Below, in pieces: positions 7,067-15,743 of a stretch of DNA of 15,823 bases. The stretch comes from CAYLYU01 sp964501925. Its GTDB lineage: Bacteria; Pseudomonadota; Zetaproteobacteria; Mariprofundales; Mariprofundaceae. The notes under the pieces were generated by a model, which worked only from the letters and a program-made list of their open reading frames with translations, made no database searches and was not told the DNA's origin. The position numbers and the translations under genes are program-made. The stretch spans positions 1 to 15,823 of the forward strand of contig CAZCTM010000039.1 of assembly GCA_964501925.1 (NCBI GenBank). Reading direction: 5' to 3'. Numbering within the stretch: the stretch's first letter is position 1; every line of letters starts with the position of its first letter.

Positions 7067-8386
7067 ATGGCTTCAAAGATAGACTGGCAATACATCTTGG
7101 ACGATCTTGCTGAACACGTACCGGCAGTCCAGTACGATGCCTGGATCCGCCCCATTCAAGCCGTCTGCAAGGACAACTGTGTCACGATCTCCGCCCCGAG
7201 CCGTTTTTTTCTTGACGGCTTCAAGGATCGTTACGAGAGCCTCATAAGAAAGAGCCTGCATGAGAAATTCGGCTCCGACATAGAGCTGAAATTTGCCGTT
7301 GATTCCAGTCTCAACACCCTCATCAGGGATGATGATCGCACGAACAGGCACCCAAAAAGGAACCAGATCGATGGCTACATCGATCCCCGGTTTACCTTTT
7401 CCAACTTTGTCGTCGGCTCAAGCAACGAATTCTGCTACGCCGCCTGCCGCGCAGTGGCTGAACAACCGGGAGAGATCTACAATCCGCTTTACATCCACGG
7501 GGGGGTAGGACTGGGCAAAACCCATTTGATCACTGCGGTCGCCAATGCGGTGATCCAGAACAGCAACATCAAGATCGCCTACCGCACCTCGGAGAGCTTC
7601 ACAAATGAACTGATCTCCGCCATCCGCAATGGAACCACACAGCAGTTTCGAAACCGCTACCGTAAAGTGGACATCCTGTTCATCGATGATGTTCAATTTA
7701 TCGCGGGGAAGGGGAGCACTCAGGAGGAATTCTTCCACACCTTCAATGCCCTGTATGAGGTTCGCAAGCAGATTGTCCTGACATCCGACCGCAGCCCCCG
7801 CGAACTGGATCACCTCGAAGATCGCCTGAAGTCGAGATTCAACTGGGGGCTGGTTGCCGACATCCAGCCCCCGGATTACGAAACCCGACTGGCAATCCTG
7901 TGTCGAAAGGCGGAACTTGCCGGCGTCACCCTGCCCGAAAATGTCGGGGCCCTGCTTGCACACAGGATAAGCAACAATGTCCGCGAGCTTGAAGGCGCCC
8001 TTACCCGCCTGACTGCCCATGCCACCCTCACCGGCAAGGTCATCGATATTGATTTTGCCAAGCACGTCCTTCGTGATCTGCTGCACGAGGAATCGAGGGT
8101 GGTCAGTGTGGAGGAAATCCAGAAACGAACGGCCAATTACTATAACATCCGGCTCATCGATATGCGTTCCAAAAAGCGGACACGCAACATTGCCCTACCC
8201 CGGCAGATCGCCATGTACGCCTGCAAGCAACTCACCACAATGTCTTACCCGGAGATCGGGGAACAGTTCGGGGGGAGGGACCACACCACGGTCCTCCACG
8301 CTGTAAAGAAGATCAGTGACATGATGAAAAACTCAAAGGAGTTCCAGGAAGAAATCCATCGCCTGCTGTCAGTGATCAAGGGATAA
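7067..8386 (+). CDS. dnaA: Chromosomal replication initiator DnaA
   Basis: DnaA is the AAA+ ATPase that binds DnaA boxes at oriC, melts the origin and recruits the replicative helicase. The 439-residue protein has domain I (about 1-80, with WQYILDDL and WIRPIQA), a short linker, the AAA+ domain with Walker A GGVGLGKT (145-152) and Walker B ILFIDDVQF, and the C-terminal DNA-binding domain ending in the signature GGRDHTTVLHAVKKI. The frame is open back to an ATG at 7025, and another ATG is at 7058. Family proteins begin just before WQ, and GGGTGAC precedes the ATG at 7067, so 7067 is preferred; the three differ by at most 14 residues. dnaA reads toward the origin, which lies after its stop. Confidence 0.97.
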   Translation: MASKIDWQYILDDLAEHVPAVQYDAWIRPIQAVCKDNCVTISAPSRFFLDGFKDRYESLIRKSLHEKFGSDIELKFAVDSSLNTLIRDDDRTNRHPKRNQIDGYIDPRFTFSNFVVGSSNEFCYAACRAVAEQPGEIYNPLYIHGGVGLGKTHLITAVANAVIQNSNIKIAYRTSESFTNELISAIRNGTTQQFRNRYRKVDILFIDDVQFIAGKGSTQEEFFHTFNALYEVRKQIVLTSDRSPRELDHLEDRLKSRFNWGLVADIQPPDYETRLAILCRKAELAGVTLPENVGALLAHRISNNVRELEGALTRLTAHATLTGKVIDIDFAKHVLRDLLHEESRVVSVEEIQKRTANYYNIRLIDMRSKKRTRNIALPRQIAMYACKQLTTMSYPEIGEQFGGRDHTTVLHAVKKISDMMKNSKEFQEEIHRLLSVIKG

Positions 8387-8410
8387 GTTGTACTTTTTCC
8401 GGTCCGAGCA

Positions 8411-8419
8411 TGTGGATAA
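8411..8419 (-). promoter_or_regulatory. DnaA box, inverted
   Basis: TGTGGATAA is the reverse complement of the consensus box TTATCCACA. It sits 24 bases after the dnaA stop and may serve oriC. Confidence 0.75.
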
Positions 8420-8552
8420 CACTGGAATGAGCGTTCCAAAAGGGACCATATTTCCTTGAAACGGGATTTATACCCATGATATACAGTCGCAAGCAACCAG
8501 TTATGCATGGGAGATTTCGTCCCCAAGTGGCGCCGGGCAAGGGGTAAACGAC

Positions 8553-8570
8553 TTATCCACATTATCCACA
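8553..8570 (+). promoter_or_regulatory. Two directly abutting perfect DnaA boxes
   Basis: TTATCCACA occurs twice with no base between the copies (8553-8561 and 8562-8570). Both point toward the AT-rich tract upstream of dnaN. Tandem same-strand boxes beside the unwinding element are the arrangement used to load a DnaA filament in other bacteria. Confidence 0.85.
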
Positions 8571-8584
8571 AGACCTATGATGAC

Positions 8585-8615
8585 GACTAACTATTTGTTA
8601 TAAATAGACCTTTAA
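8585..8615. other. AT-rich candidate DNA unwinding element
   Basis: The stretch after the tandem boxes is about 77% A+T and includes an inverted repeat CTATTT-(5)-AAATAG (8591-8607). Its TATAAA could also serve as a dnaN promoter -10, though no good -35 is visible. A clear DnaA-trio ladder was not found. Confidence 0.5.
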
Positions 8616-8629
8616 GAGGGAGAGTCTCT

Positions 8630-9730
8630 ATGCAAGTTACGCTTTCCAAGCAAACCATCCACCAGGCTGTTCAGCGGTGCCAGAACGTTGTCGAGCGAAG
8701 GCACACGGTCCCCATCCTTTCCAATCTCCTTTTAGAGGCGGAAGATCGGCGCTTGCATATCACGGCAACGGATCTCGAAGTGGGACTAAAGGCGGAGGTC
8801 GAGGCGGAGGTTGAGAGGGAAGGTTCATTGACGGTTTCGGCACGCAAGCTCCATGAGATCGTCAAAGAACTGCCCGATGATGCCCCCGTTCAACTCCTCC
8901 TTGACGGATTATTTCTCCATATTTTCTGTGGCAAGTCGAAATTTCGCCTGTCTACACTTCCTGCCAGTGATTATCCGGCTCTGAGTGAAGAGATTGAAGC
9001 GGAACCCATCCAGATCGATGGCCGTGATCTGGCAAAGATGATCGCTGCGACGAGCTTTGCCATGTCCAGCGATGAAACGAGAAAGTATCTGACAGGTACG
9101 CTGTTTGAACTCAAGAAACCCTCCTATCTGACCCTGGTGGCCACGGACGGGCACCGTCTTTCCCTGTCTGAGGTCAAGCTCCAGGGGATTCCATGCGAAT
9201 CGAGATGCATCGTACCCAAGAAGGCGGTCATCGAGCTCAGGAAGCTTGCCGAGGAGGTTGAAGGGCAGGTGCAATTGTATCTCGGTGACCGGTTTATCCG
9301 GATGAAGAGCGGAAAATTCATCCTGAGCTCCAAACTGATCGATGCCCGCTTTCCCGCTTATGAGGAGGTCGTCCCTGCAGACGAGTCGGGCGGCGCTGTC
9401 ATTGACCGGCTTGGCTTTGATCATGTTTTACGGCGGATCATGATTGTGGCCAACGAGTTTACCCATGATACCCAGCTGCAATTCAATCAGGGTGTTCTTC
9501 ACATTTCGGCCCACAATACCGAGCAGGAAGAGGCTGAAGAAACCATGGAGATCGAGTATACTGGACCGGAGCTGACCATTGGCTTCAATGCCCGTTATCT
9601 GCGGGATGTCCTGTCCGTGATTCAGGGACAACGCATCAGAATGCAACTGAAGGACAGCCTTTCGCCGGTACTGGTGCTGGATGAAAGCCTGGATAGCGAG
9701 CGTTACGTGATCATGCCGATGCGCATTTAG
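8630..9730 (+). CDS. dnaN: DNA polymerase III beta sliding clamp
   Basis: The beta clamp forms a dimeric ring on DNA that tethers DNA polymerase III and other replication and repair proteins. The 366-residue length is that of the E. coli protein. The start MQVTLSKQTI, the central LVATDGHRLS motif and the C-terminal YVIMPMRI, which helps form the client-binding pocket, are typical of the family. The ATG follows a GAGGGAGAG ribosome-binding site. It lies directly after oriC, and recF begins 16 bases after its stop, so dnaN-recF-gyrB-purM form a likely operon. Confidence 0.97.
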   Translation: MQVTLSKQTIHQAVQRCQNVVERRHTVPILSNLLLEAEDRRLHITATDLEVGLKAEVEAEVEREGSLTVSARKLHEIVKELPDDAPVQLLLDGLFLHIFCGKSKFRLSTLPASDYPALSEEIEAEPIQIDGRDLAKMIAATSFAMSSDETRKYLTGTLFELKKPSYLTLVATDGHRLSLSEVKLQGIPCESRCIVPKKAVIELRKLAEEVEGQVQLYLGDRFIRMKSGKFILSSKLIDARFPAYEEVVPADESGGAVIDRLGFDHVLRRIMIVANEFTHDTQLQFNQGVLHISAHNTEQEEAEETMEIEYTGPELTIGFNARYLRDVLSVIQGQRIRMQLKDSLSPVLVLDESLDSERYVIMPMRI

Positions 9731-9746
9731 CTTTTTTGAAGGTGTT

Positions 9747-10871
9747 GTGAGTCACGACCCCAGACTGTACCTGAGAAGGCTTGATGTGGATGCGTTGCGA
9801 TGTTTTCAGCATGCATCCTGGGAATTCTCCCCCGGCCTGAATCTGATCACGGGGATCAACGGCTGTGGCAAGACGACGTTGCTCGAGGCCGTAAGTGTGC
9901 TTGCTCATGGTCGATCCTTCAGGAGCGCGCGTGATCCCCAGCTTGTTCGCCGGGATGCCCGGCAGTTCAGGATAAGGGGGAATTGGTGGCGATTTGGCCA
10001 GCTGCATGTGGAGGCCAGGGGATGTCGCGGCAGGGTGGAGTTGATGTTGCAGGGTCTTCCCGTGCAACGTTCGGATCTGAATGAGGCCTTGCCGGTCATT
10101 GTTGAAGCGCCACAGGCACGACGGCTGATTGATGGCTCGGCACGGGAACGACGCCGCTGGCTGGATGGTCTGCTCATCGCCTGCCAAAGCGGTTATGGAA
10201 GCCGGTACCGGGGTTACCTTCGCTGCCTGATGCAGTGGCAGAGACTGCGCAGACAGGGAAGGCCTGTCGCCCAGGAAATGGCGGTGTGGGAAAAGCAGAT
10301 GGTGACATATGGTTTGGATGTCACCCGCATGCGGAAGCAGATCCTGAGTGAGTTGAACGGAATATTAAGTGAGTTAACTGACTTAGTCGAGGGTGAGCTG
10401 GTGTTGGGCGTAAAGGAGACCGCTCCACCGGATGGTGACTCCTGGTGTTCCCGACTGGCCGGCTGCAGGACGGGGGAAAGAGGGCCGGGGCGGCTTTGTA
10501 TGGGGCCGCATTGTGACCAGCCCGAGATCTTCTACTGTGGCAGGGAGATTCGCCATACCGGTTCCAGGGGGCAACAGCGGCTGGCGGCCATCGCAATCCG
10601 GCTGGCGGAATGGAAACTGAAGAAGACAAGCCGGGGGGTGGCACCGTTACTGCTTCTGGACGATTGTCTTGAGTCTCTGGACCGGGAGCGTCAGAGGCGG
10701 CTTTTGAGGTGTTTGCAGTCAGTCGATGCCCAGATCCTGCTGACCGCGCCAACCGGAAGTTCCGTTGGGTTTGATTCAGCTACGCATGTTCATATGTCGG
10801 GTCAACCGGATGGGAGCATGAAAGATGGGCCTTGTGTGATAATCGCCAAGGCCGTGAAGGAGGCAGCGTGA
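9747..10871 (+). CDS. recF: DNA replication and repair protein RecF
   Basis: RecF is an SMC-like ATPase that recognises gapped DNA and helps load RecA with RecO and RecR. The 374-residue protein has Walker A GINGCGKTT (36-44), the ABC-type signature SRGQQR (about 273-278), Walker B LLLLDD (about 301-306) and a D-loop SLD (310-312). The frame starts with GTG 16 bases after the dnaN stop, with a GAAGG element just ahead. Its stop overlaps the gyrB GTG start by four bases (GTGA). Nothing looks truncated. Confidence 0.95.
   Translation: MSHDPRLYLRRLDVDALRCFQHASWEFSPGLNLITGINGCGKTTLLEAVSVLAHGRSFRSARDPQLVRRDARQFRIRGNWWRFGQLHVEARGCRGRVELMLQGLPVQRSDLNEALPVIVEAPQARRLIDGSARERRRWLDGLLIACQSGYGSRYRGYLRCLMQWQRLRRQGRPVAQEMAVWEKQMVTYGLDVTRMRKQILSELNGILSELTDLVEGELVLGVKETAPPDGDSWCSRLAGCRTGERGPGRLCMGPHCDQPEIFYCGREIRHTGSRGQQRLAAIAIRLAEWKLKKTSRGVAPLLLLDDCLESLDRERQRRLLRCLQSVDAQILLTAPTGSSVGFDSATHVHMSGQPDGSMKDGPCVIIAKAVKEAA
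10857..10863 (+). promoter_or_regulatory. Ribosome-binding site that fixes the gyrB start
   Basis: AAGGAGG lies four bases before the GTG at 10868, inside the end of recF. It rules in this GTG over the in-frame TTG at 10832. Confidence 0.8.
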
Positions 10872-13288
10872 GCAAGACAGCACAACAGGCATATGATGCG
10901 GAAAGCATCAAGGTCCTCCGGGGTCTGGATGCTGTGCGCAAGCGGCCGGGTATGTACATCGGCGATACCGATGATGGAACCGGCTTGCATCATATGGTGT
11001 TTGAGGTGGTGGACAACGCCATTGACGAGGCCCTTGCGGGTTACTGCGACAAAATCGAAGTCATCCTGCATTCGGACGATTCTGTCACCGTGCGTGACAA
11101 CGGTCGCGGCATTCCGGTTGATATCCATGCTGAGGAGGGTGTTTCCGCGGCCGAGGTCATCATGACCGTGCTGCATGCAGGCGGTAAATTTGATGACAAC
11201 TCCTACAAGGTGTCCGGTGGTCTTCACGGTGTGGGCGTTTCCGTGGTCAACGCACTGTCCGAAACCCTGGAACTGCTCATTCGCAGGGATAAGAAGGTCT
11301 ACTACCAGAAATACAGGGATGGGGTTCCCGACGAACCCCTGAAGGTGATTGGAAAGGCGGAAGGGACCGGTACGGAGATCCGTTTTCTGCCAAGCCTGAA
11401 GGTTTTTTCCCAGCGCAAATTCTCTGCGGATGTGCTGTCCACCCGCTTGCGCGAGCTCTCCTTTCTCAACAGGGGCGTCCGTATCGAGCTTCATGATGAG
11501 CGAAACGACACCCATCAGGTGTTTGAGTATGAAGGTGGAATCACCGCCTTTGTCGAGCATTTGAATCGGGCAAGAACTCCCCTTCATCAGAAATGCATTT
11601 CGATCTCAGGCACAAGGGGCGACACAGCGGTTGAATTGTCCATGCAGTGGACGGATGGGTATCAGGAAAATGTCTTCTGCTATACCAACAACATTCCCCA
11701 GCGCGATGGCGGAACCCATCTGGCGGGTTTCAGGGCAGCCCTGACCCGGTGCATCAACAATTACGCGACCAGCAACGACCTGCTGAAAAAGTACAAGGTC
11801 AGTTTAAGCGGCGAAGACTGCCGCGAAGGCCTGACGGCCGTGCTTTCGGTAAAAACCCATGATCCGAAGTTCTCTTCCCAGACCAAGGAAAAGCTGGTTT
11901 CCAGTGAGATCAGGGCCATCGTGGAATCCATTGTCTCTGAAAAGTTCTCCGAGTGGATGGAGGAGCATCCAACCGAAGCCAAGCGTATCGTCGGCAAGGC
12001 GATCGAGGCGGCGACGGCGCGCGTGGCGGCGAGGAAGGCCCGCGAACTGACGCGGCGCAAGGGTGCCCTGGATGTCTCCAGTTTGCCCGGCAAACTCGCC
12101 GACTGTCAGGAAAAGGATCCGGCCGCCAGCGAAATATTCCTGGTAGAGGGTGATTCCGCGGGAGGATCAGCGAAACAGGGTCGGGACCGGCGGTTTCAGG
12201 CCATCCTCCCGCTCAAGGGGAAGATCCTGAATGTCGAGAAGGCGCGGTTTGACAAGATGCTCTCTTCCCAGGAAATCGGAACGATCATTACAGCCCTTGG
12301 AACGGGCATCGGCAAGGATGATTTTGATGTTGCCAAGCTGCGCTATCATCGTGTCATCATCATGACGGACGCCGATGTCGATGGCTCGCATATTCTGACC
12401 CTGTTGCTTACCTTCTTTTACCGTCAGATGACCGACATTATCACCCGGGGACATCTGTATATCGCGCAGCCCCCGCTTTATCGGGTGGCGCGCGGCAAAC
12501 AGGCGCGTTACCTGTCCAGCGAGGATGAGCTTCTGGAGTTTTTGCTCGAGCACGGCAGCAAGGATGTAAGCTTCTTTCCCTATGACAAGGCCCGGCCCAT
12601 CCAGGGGGAGCGTTTGCAAACCATCGTCAGAAGCATTCAGCGTCTGAGAAAAATCCAGAATCGCCTGAGTCATCGCATGGACCGGACCATTCTGCAGGTT
12701 CTTCTGGAAACGGGAAAAATGACGATGTCGATCATGCGCTCCCGTGAACGCCTGGAATCCTGGTTAAATGATTTTCAGCGGAAATTTGCCGAGCGGAGGC
12801 CGGATGAGAAGGTCGGCTGGGAGATCATCGAGGACCAGAATCTGGGGTGTTTCCTCGTCAGGTTTACGCGCCGGGATCATGGACGCCTTGTTTCTTCCAC
12901 GCTGGACATGGATCTGATCAGCACGGCGGAGTACAAGGAGGCTCAGGCTCTTTGCAGCAACGTGGAGTCCCTGGTCGGGGATGGGGCCTTCCTTCAGTTC
13001 GGCGAGAAGAGGAAGGACATCCTGCACTACGATGACATCGCCAGCGCCATTGAGGAGGAAGGGAGAAAGGGGATCAACATCCAGCGCTACAAGGGTCTGG
13101 GGGAAATGGATCCCAGCCAGCTGTGGGAGACAACGATGGATCCCGAAAAGAGGATACTGCTCAAGGTGGTACTGGAGGACGTCGTGGCGGCGGATGAGGC
13201 CTTCGCCACCCTGATGGGAGATGTTGTGGAGCCAAGGCGAAGGTTCATTCAGGAAAACGCCCTGAAGGTCCGCAACCTTGATATCTAG
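10868..13288 (+). CDS. gyrB: DNA gyrase subunit B
   Basis: GyrB is the ATPase subunit of gyrase, which with GyrA introduces negative supercoils. The 806-residue product matches the long Gram-negative form. The GHKL ATPase domain shows EVVDNAIDEAL (46-56), DNGRGIP (77-83) and GGLHGVG (117-123). The TOPRIM domain shows EGDSAGGSAKQGRD (427-440), PLKGKILNVEKAR and DADVDGSH (501-508). An extra domain of roughly 170 residues (about 560-730) splits the TOPRIM region before YKGLGEMDP, the hallmark of proteobacterial GyrB. Residues matching E. coli Asp426 and Lys447 are the quinolone-sensitive forms (Asp429, Lys450). Start is GTG, preceded by a perfect ribosome-binding site and overlapping the recF stop. 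Confidence 0.98.
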   Translation: MSKTAQQAYDAESIKVLRGLDAVRKRPGMYIGDTDDGTGLHHMVFEVVDNAIDEALAGYCDKIEVILHSDDSVTVRDNGRGIPVDIHAEEGVSAAEVIMTVLHAGGKFDDNSYKVSGGLHGVGVSVVNALSETLELLIRRDKKVYYQKYRDGVPDEPLKVIGKAEGTGTEIRFLPSLKVFSQRKFSADVLSTRLRELSFLNRGVRIELHDERNDTHQVFEYEGGITAFVEHLNRARTPLHQKCISISGTRGDTAVELSMQWTDGYQENVFCYTNNIPQRDGGTHLAGFRAALTRCINNYATSNDLLKKYKVSLSGEDCREGLTAVLSVKTHDPKFSSQTKEKLVSSEIRAIVESIVSEKFSEWMEEHPTEAKRIVGKAIEAATARVAARKARELTRRKGALDVSSLPGKLADCQEKDPAASEIFLVEGDSAGGSAKQGRDRRFQAILPLKGKILNVEKARFDKMLSSQEIGTIITALGTGIGKDDFDVAKLRYHRVIIMTDADVDGSHILTLLLTFFYRQMTDIITRGHLYIAQPPLYRVARGKQARYLSSEDELLEFLLEHGSKDVSFFPYDKARPIQGERLQTIVRSIQRLRKIQNRLSHRMDRTILQVLLETGKMTMSIMRSRERLESWLNDFQRKFAERRPDEKVGWEIIEDQNLGCFLVRFTRRDHGRLVSSTLDMDLISTAEYKEAQALCSNVESLVGDGAFLQFGEKRKDILHYDDIASAIEEEGRKGINIQRYKGLGEMDPSQLWETTMDPEKRILLKVVLEDVVAADEAFATLMGDVVEPRRRFIQENALKVRNLDI

Positions 13289-13305
13289 CGGATAAAGACC
13301 TGCTC

Positions 13306-14367
13306 ATGAGTGAAAAAGAAGCCAGTAAAAAGGCTCTGCGCTACGCCGAGTGCGGAGTCGATATCGACGCCGGCAATGCCTTTGTCTCCCGCATCAGAAC
13401 GGCGGTGACATCCACCTATCGACCAGAGGTCCTGGCGGGACTGGGTGGATTTGGCGGCCTGTTCGCGGCTGATTTTGCAGCCTTTCACGAGCCGGTGCTG
13501 GTCTCCTCGACGGACGGCGTGGGCACCAAGCTTTTGCTCCTGCAGCGACATGAACGGCCGGAGGTGGCCGGTCAGGATGTCGTGGCCATGTGCGTGAACG
13601 ACATTGCCGCTCAGGGGGCCTCTCCCCTGTTTTTCCTTGATTATCTGGCCAGTGGATCCATGGACGAGGAGATCCTTTGCAGGGTGGTCGAGGGCATCGC
13701 CGGGGCCTGCCGGATCTGTGAGTGTGCCCTGATCGGCGGCGAGACGGCGGAGATGCCGGGCATGTACGCGCCGGGTCATTACGATATCGCCGGATTCTCG
13801 GTCGGCGTTATTGAGAAAAGCCAGATCATCGATGGCTCTTCCATCAGGGAAGGCGATCGTATTCTGGGGCTGGCCTCCTCGGGTCCGCACAGCAACGGCT
13901 ATTCCATGATCCGCAAACTCCTGGAGCTGGGTCGGGCGGATCTTGCCCATGACAGGCTGGCCGATGGCTCGTTGGCGATTGATGCCGTGCTGGCCCCGAC
14001 CAGGCTATACGTGCCAGCCGTCAGGGCGCTGATGAAGGAGGGTGTTGAGATTCATGGCCTGGCGCATATCACGGGTGGAGGCATGTTTGACAATATCGAG
14101 CGAATCCTGCCTGAGGGTCTTGCCGCCACGGTGGATGTCTCCGCCTGGCCGGTGCCGCCGGTGTTCGACTACCTGCTATCCTTCGCCGATATCGAGCGCG
14201 ATGAGTGCTATCGGACCTTCAACATGGGTATCGGCTTTGTCGTTATTCTGCCGGAGTCCGCAGCGGCCGAGGCCGAATCTGTCTTGCGTGAGACCGGTGA
14301 GAGCGTTTTCTGCATCGGCCGCGTCCACAAGCGCGCTGCCGGCAGGTCAGTGGACTTGATCGGGTAA
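13306..14367 (+). CDS. purM: Phosphoribosylformylglycinamidine cyclo-ligase (AIR synthetase)
   Basis: PurM closes the imidazole ring in purine synthesis, turning FGAM and ATP into AIR. The 353-residue protein is full length. Motifs in order are YAECGVDIDAG (the usual Ala of AGVDI is Cys), STDGVGTKL, VNDIAAQGASPLFFLDY, GGETAEMPGMY, SSGPHSNGYS, HITGGGMFDNIERILP and FNMGIGFV. It starts 17 bases after the gyrB stop with only a weak ribosome-binding site, so co-transcription with gyrB is likely. In many proteobacteria purM is followed by purN; here a compositional break follows and purN is absent from the window. Confidence 0.97.
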   Translation: MSEKEASKKALRYAECGVDIDAGNAFVSRIRTAVTSTYRPEVLAGLGGFGGLFAADFAAFHEPVLVSSTDGVGTKLLLLQRHERPEVAGQDVVAMCVNDIAAQGASPLFFLDYLASGSMDEEILCRVVEGIAGACRICECALIGGETAEMPGMYAPGHYDIAGFSVGVIEKSQIIDGSSIREGDRILGLASSGPHSNGYSMIRKLLELGRADLAHDRLADGSLAIDAVLAPTRLYVPAVRALMKEGVEIHGLAHITGGGMFDNIERILPEGLAATVDVSAWPVPPVFDYLLSFADIERDECYRTFNMGIGFVVILPESAAAEAESVLRETGESVFCIGRVHKRAAGRSVDLIG

Positions 14368-14431
14368 CGTCTTAGCTCACCTGCCGCTTTGGAGCGCAGC
14401 GGAATTGCCAGTCCGAGTTAATAAAATGAGT

Positions 14432-14481
14432 ATACTGTCCCCGCTATTCCCCTATTCCCCATACTGTCCCCGCTATTCCCC
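14432..14481. repeat. 21-bp direct repeat pair between purM and the AT-rich gene
   Basis: Two identical 21-base copies (14432-14452 and 14461-14481) begin ATACTGTCCCCG and end CTATTCCCC. The 8-base spacer (TATTCCCC) repeats the end of the unit. They lie three bases beyond the stop of the minus-strand orphan gene and mark the composition change. From memory, similar TACTGTCCCC-type repeats occur near REP-associated (RAYT/IS200-like) transposases, but I could not check this. The 117-base gap 14368-14484 shows nothing else clear apart from a weak CCGCT/AGCGG dyad after purM. Confidence 0.7.
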
Positions 14482-14484
14482 TTG

Positions 14485-15723
14485 TTACTTTTTGAGACGC
14501 TTTACCGCCTGTATTATCTTGTCGACCGGTTCAGAAACTTGAACTGGTGCTATACGAACGTTTACCCATTCATTGCCATCTTTTATTGTTGCACGCCACG
14601 TATTCCCTTGGCTTTCATCATATGCGATTCCAAGTGCGTACTTATACCCAACCAAGCTTGGGCAAAATGAATTGCACAAAGAAGCCAGTTTCAAGTGAAA
14701 AAAGTACAATGCAGGGCTTGTGCTTGAGGGCCTATCAATGGAGAGCTGAATAAATTTGTTTTCGCTAAATTCTCTCCAAGATTCCCCAGCGATGTGACCA
14801 GCATGAATTATTTGCTTTTCAGTTTGTTTATTCACATTCCTTACTACACTAATGTTGACTTGATTATCCCTAACCTTGAGAACATCTTTTAACCTTCTAA
14901 TCCAATTCATTACCTCCTTAAATTTGTCCTCGGGTGGAAAGATGATGAACTGATGCCTATTCTCTTTGTTTATGCTTGATGGAAAAACCAAATAGACTGA
15001 ATATAGCATTGGATGAATGTATACATAGTTTTTCCTTCTATTATCCGGACTGTTAGTTTTTGTTTCGGTTAATGATTTAACAGCCCAGTCGCGATCAAGG
15101 TTGCTAATATTCGCATTAGAAATATCAATGCTCATTAATGGGAATCCAAGCGTTTTGCAAAAAAGAGTCTTGGAAAATTCAAAACGATGCGTGTCTTCAA
15201 TTTCTATGCCTCCGAGAACCAGGCGCTTTCCACCCGTCATAGGCCCTAGCAACGCTACATCTAACCGGTATTTCTCTCCGAATGGGGTAGAAATCTTGTA
15301 CTCAGTTTCTACTCTCTCAACATAAGCCAATAGATCACCAGACAATTTAAAGTCTGATGATTTTGAATCCACGAAAGACCAAACAAGGCTTTGCTTATTA
15401 TTAATCATTTCTTTGCAGGTCGAAGCGATTAAATTTTGTGCTTTTGAATGTTTAGTATTTTGCTTCTTGCTTTTATGCCGATCTAGTATTTCCGCAGCTA
15501 TTAAATTTGTTTCCGCTGAAGATGCTTTTGGATACCTTCTAAAATGAGCTTGTGACTTTAACTTTCCATCTTTGTAATAAGCCCGACTTACCCATACTAG
15601 CAACCTGTCATCAGAAGCAAATGGGCCGAGCTTTCTTGCATCTTCACGGCTTTTTATATCAACCGCTTTGATCTCCTCTTTAAACAGCCCTTTTGAAGAA
15701 TAAACCCTTAAAGCTAAATGCAT
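14485..15723 (-). CDS. Unrecognised AT-rich gene, possible CoiA/PD-(D/E)XK-like nuclease
   Basis: I do not recognise this gene with confidence. The product is about 412 residues, soluble-looking, with no signal peptide or membrane segment. Counting from the longer TTG start at 15783, residues 170-222 read EKYRLDVALLG, then GGIEIEDTHRFEFSKT, then LGFPLMSID. An Asp (175) on one strand and a Glu pair (194, 196) on the next, followed by a helix and another strand, recalls the PD-(D/E)XK core as it appears in CoiA-like proteins. This is inference, not proof. The region is about 35-40% G+C by eye, well below its neighbours, which suggests horizontal acquisition. ATG at 15723 has a perfect AGGAGG, but 13 bases away; GTG at 15765 and TTG at 15783 are alternatives. 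It converges on purM. Confidence 0.7.
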   Translation of the reverse strand: MHLALRVYSSKGLFKEEIKAVDIKSREDARKLGPFASDDRLLVWVSRAYYKDGKLKSQAHFRRYPKASSAETNLIAAEILDRHKSKKQNTKHSKAQNLIASTCKEMINNKQSLVWSFVDSKSSDFKLSGDLLAYVERVETEYKISTPFGEKYRLDVALLGPMTGGKRLVLGGIEIEDTHRFEFSKTLFCKTLGFPLMSIDISNANISNLDRDWAVKSLTETKTNSPDNRRKNYVYIHPMLYSVYLVFPSSINKENRHQFIIFPPEDKFKEVMNWIRRLKDVLKVRDNQVNISVVRNVNKQTEKQIIHAGHIAGESWREFSENKFIQLSIDRPSSTSPALYFFHLKLASLCNSFCPSLVGYKYALGIAYDESQGNTWRATIKDGNEWVNVRIAPVQVSEPVDKIIQAVKRLKK

Positions 15724-15736
15724 GTACTTGTCTTTT

Positions 15737-15742
15737 CCTCCT
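15737..15742 (-). promoter_or_regulatory. Ribosome-binding site of the orphan gene
   Basis: AGGAGG on the minus strand lies 13 bases before the ATG at 15723. The spacing is long, so the start remains open. Confidence 0.5.
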
Positions 15743-15743
15743 A

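Larger units (their letters stand above)
8387..8629. other. oriC: Putative chromosomal replication origin (oriC)
   Basis: This 243-base gap between dnaA and dnaN holds three perfect DnaA boxes (8411-8419 inverted, 8553-8561, 8562-8570), a one-mismatch box TTATACCCA (8468-8476) and a two-mismatch TTATGCATG (8501-8509). An AT-rich tract near 8585-8615 follows. A short dyad TGGAA/TTCCA lies at 8423-8438. There is no GATC in the gap, so Dam/SeqA control as in E. coli is unlikely. Box density, an adjoining AT-rich region, and the switch of gene direction between rpmH and dnaA all support an origin here. Confidence 0.8.

Noticed and set aside
7418..8086. Minus-strand 222-codon open frame inside dnaA
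   Set aside because: Antisense shadow of the AAA+ domain.
8571..8600. DnaA-trio ladder after the tandem boxes
   Set aside because: The triplets do not keep the required spacing and identity; no convincing run.
10832..10867. gyrB start at TTG 10832
   Set aside because: GTG 10868 has a perfect ribosome-binding site and gives the usual GyrB N-terminus.
13285..13950. Minus-strand 221-codon open frame inside purM
   Set aside because: Antisense shadow of a complete purM.
14382..14405. purM terminator at the CCGCT/AGCGG dyad
   Set aside because: Short stem, nine-base loop and no T-run; too weak to call.
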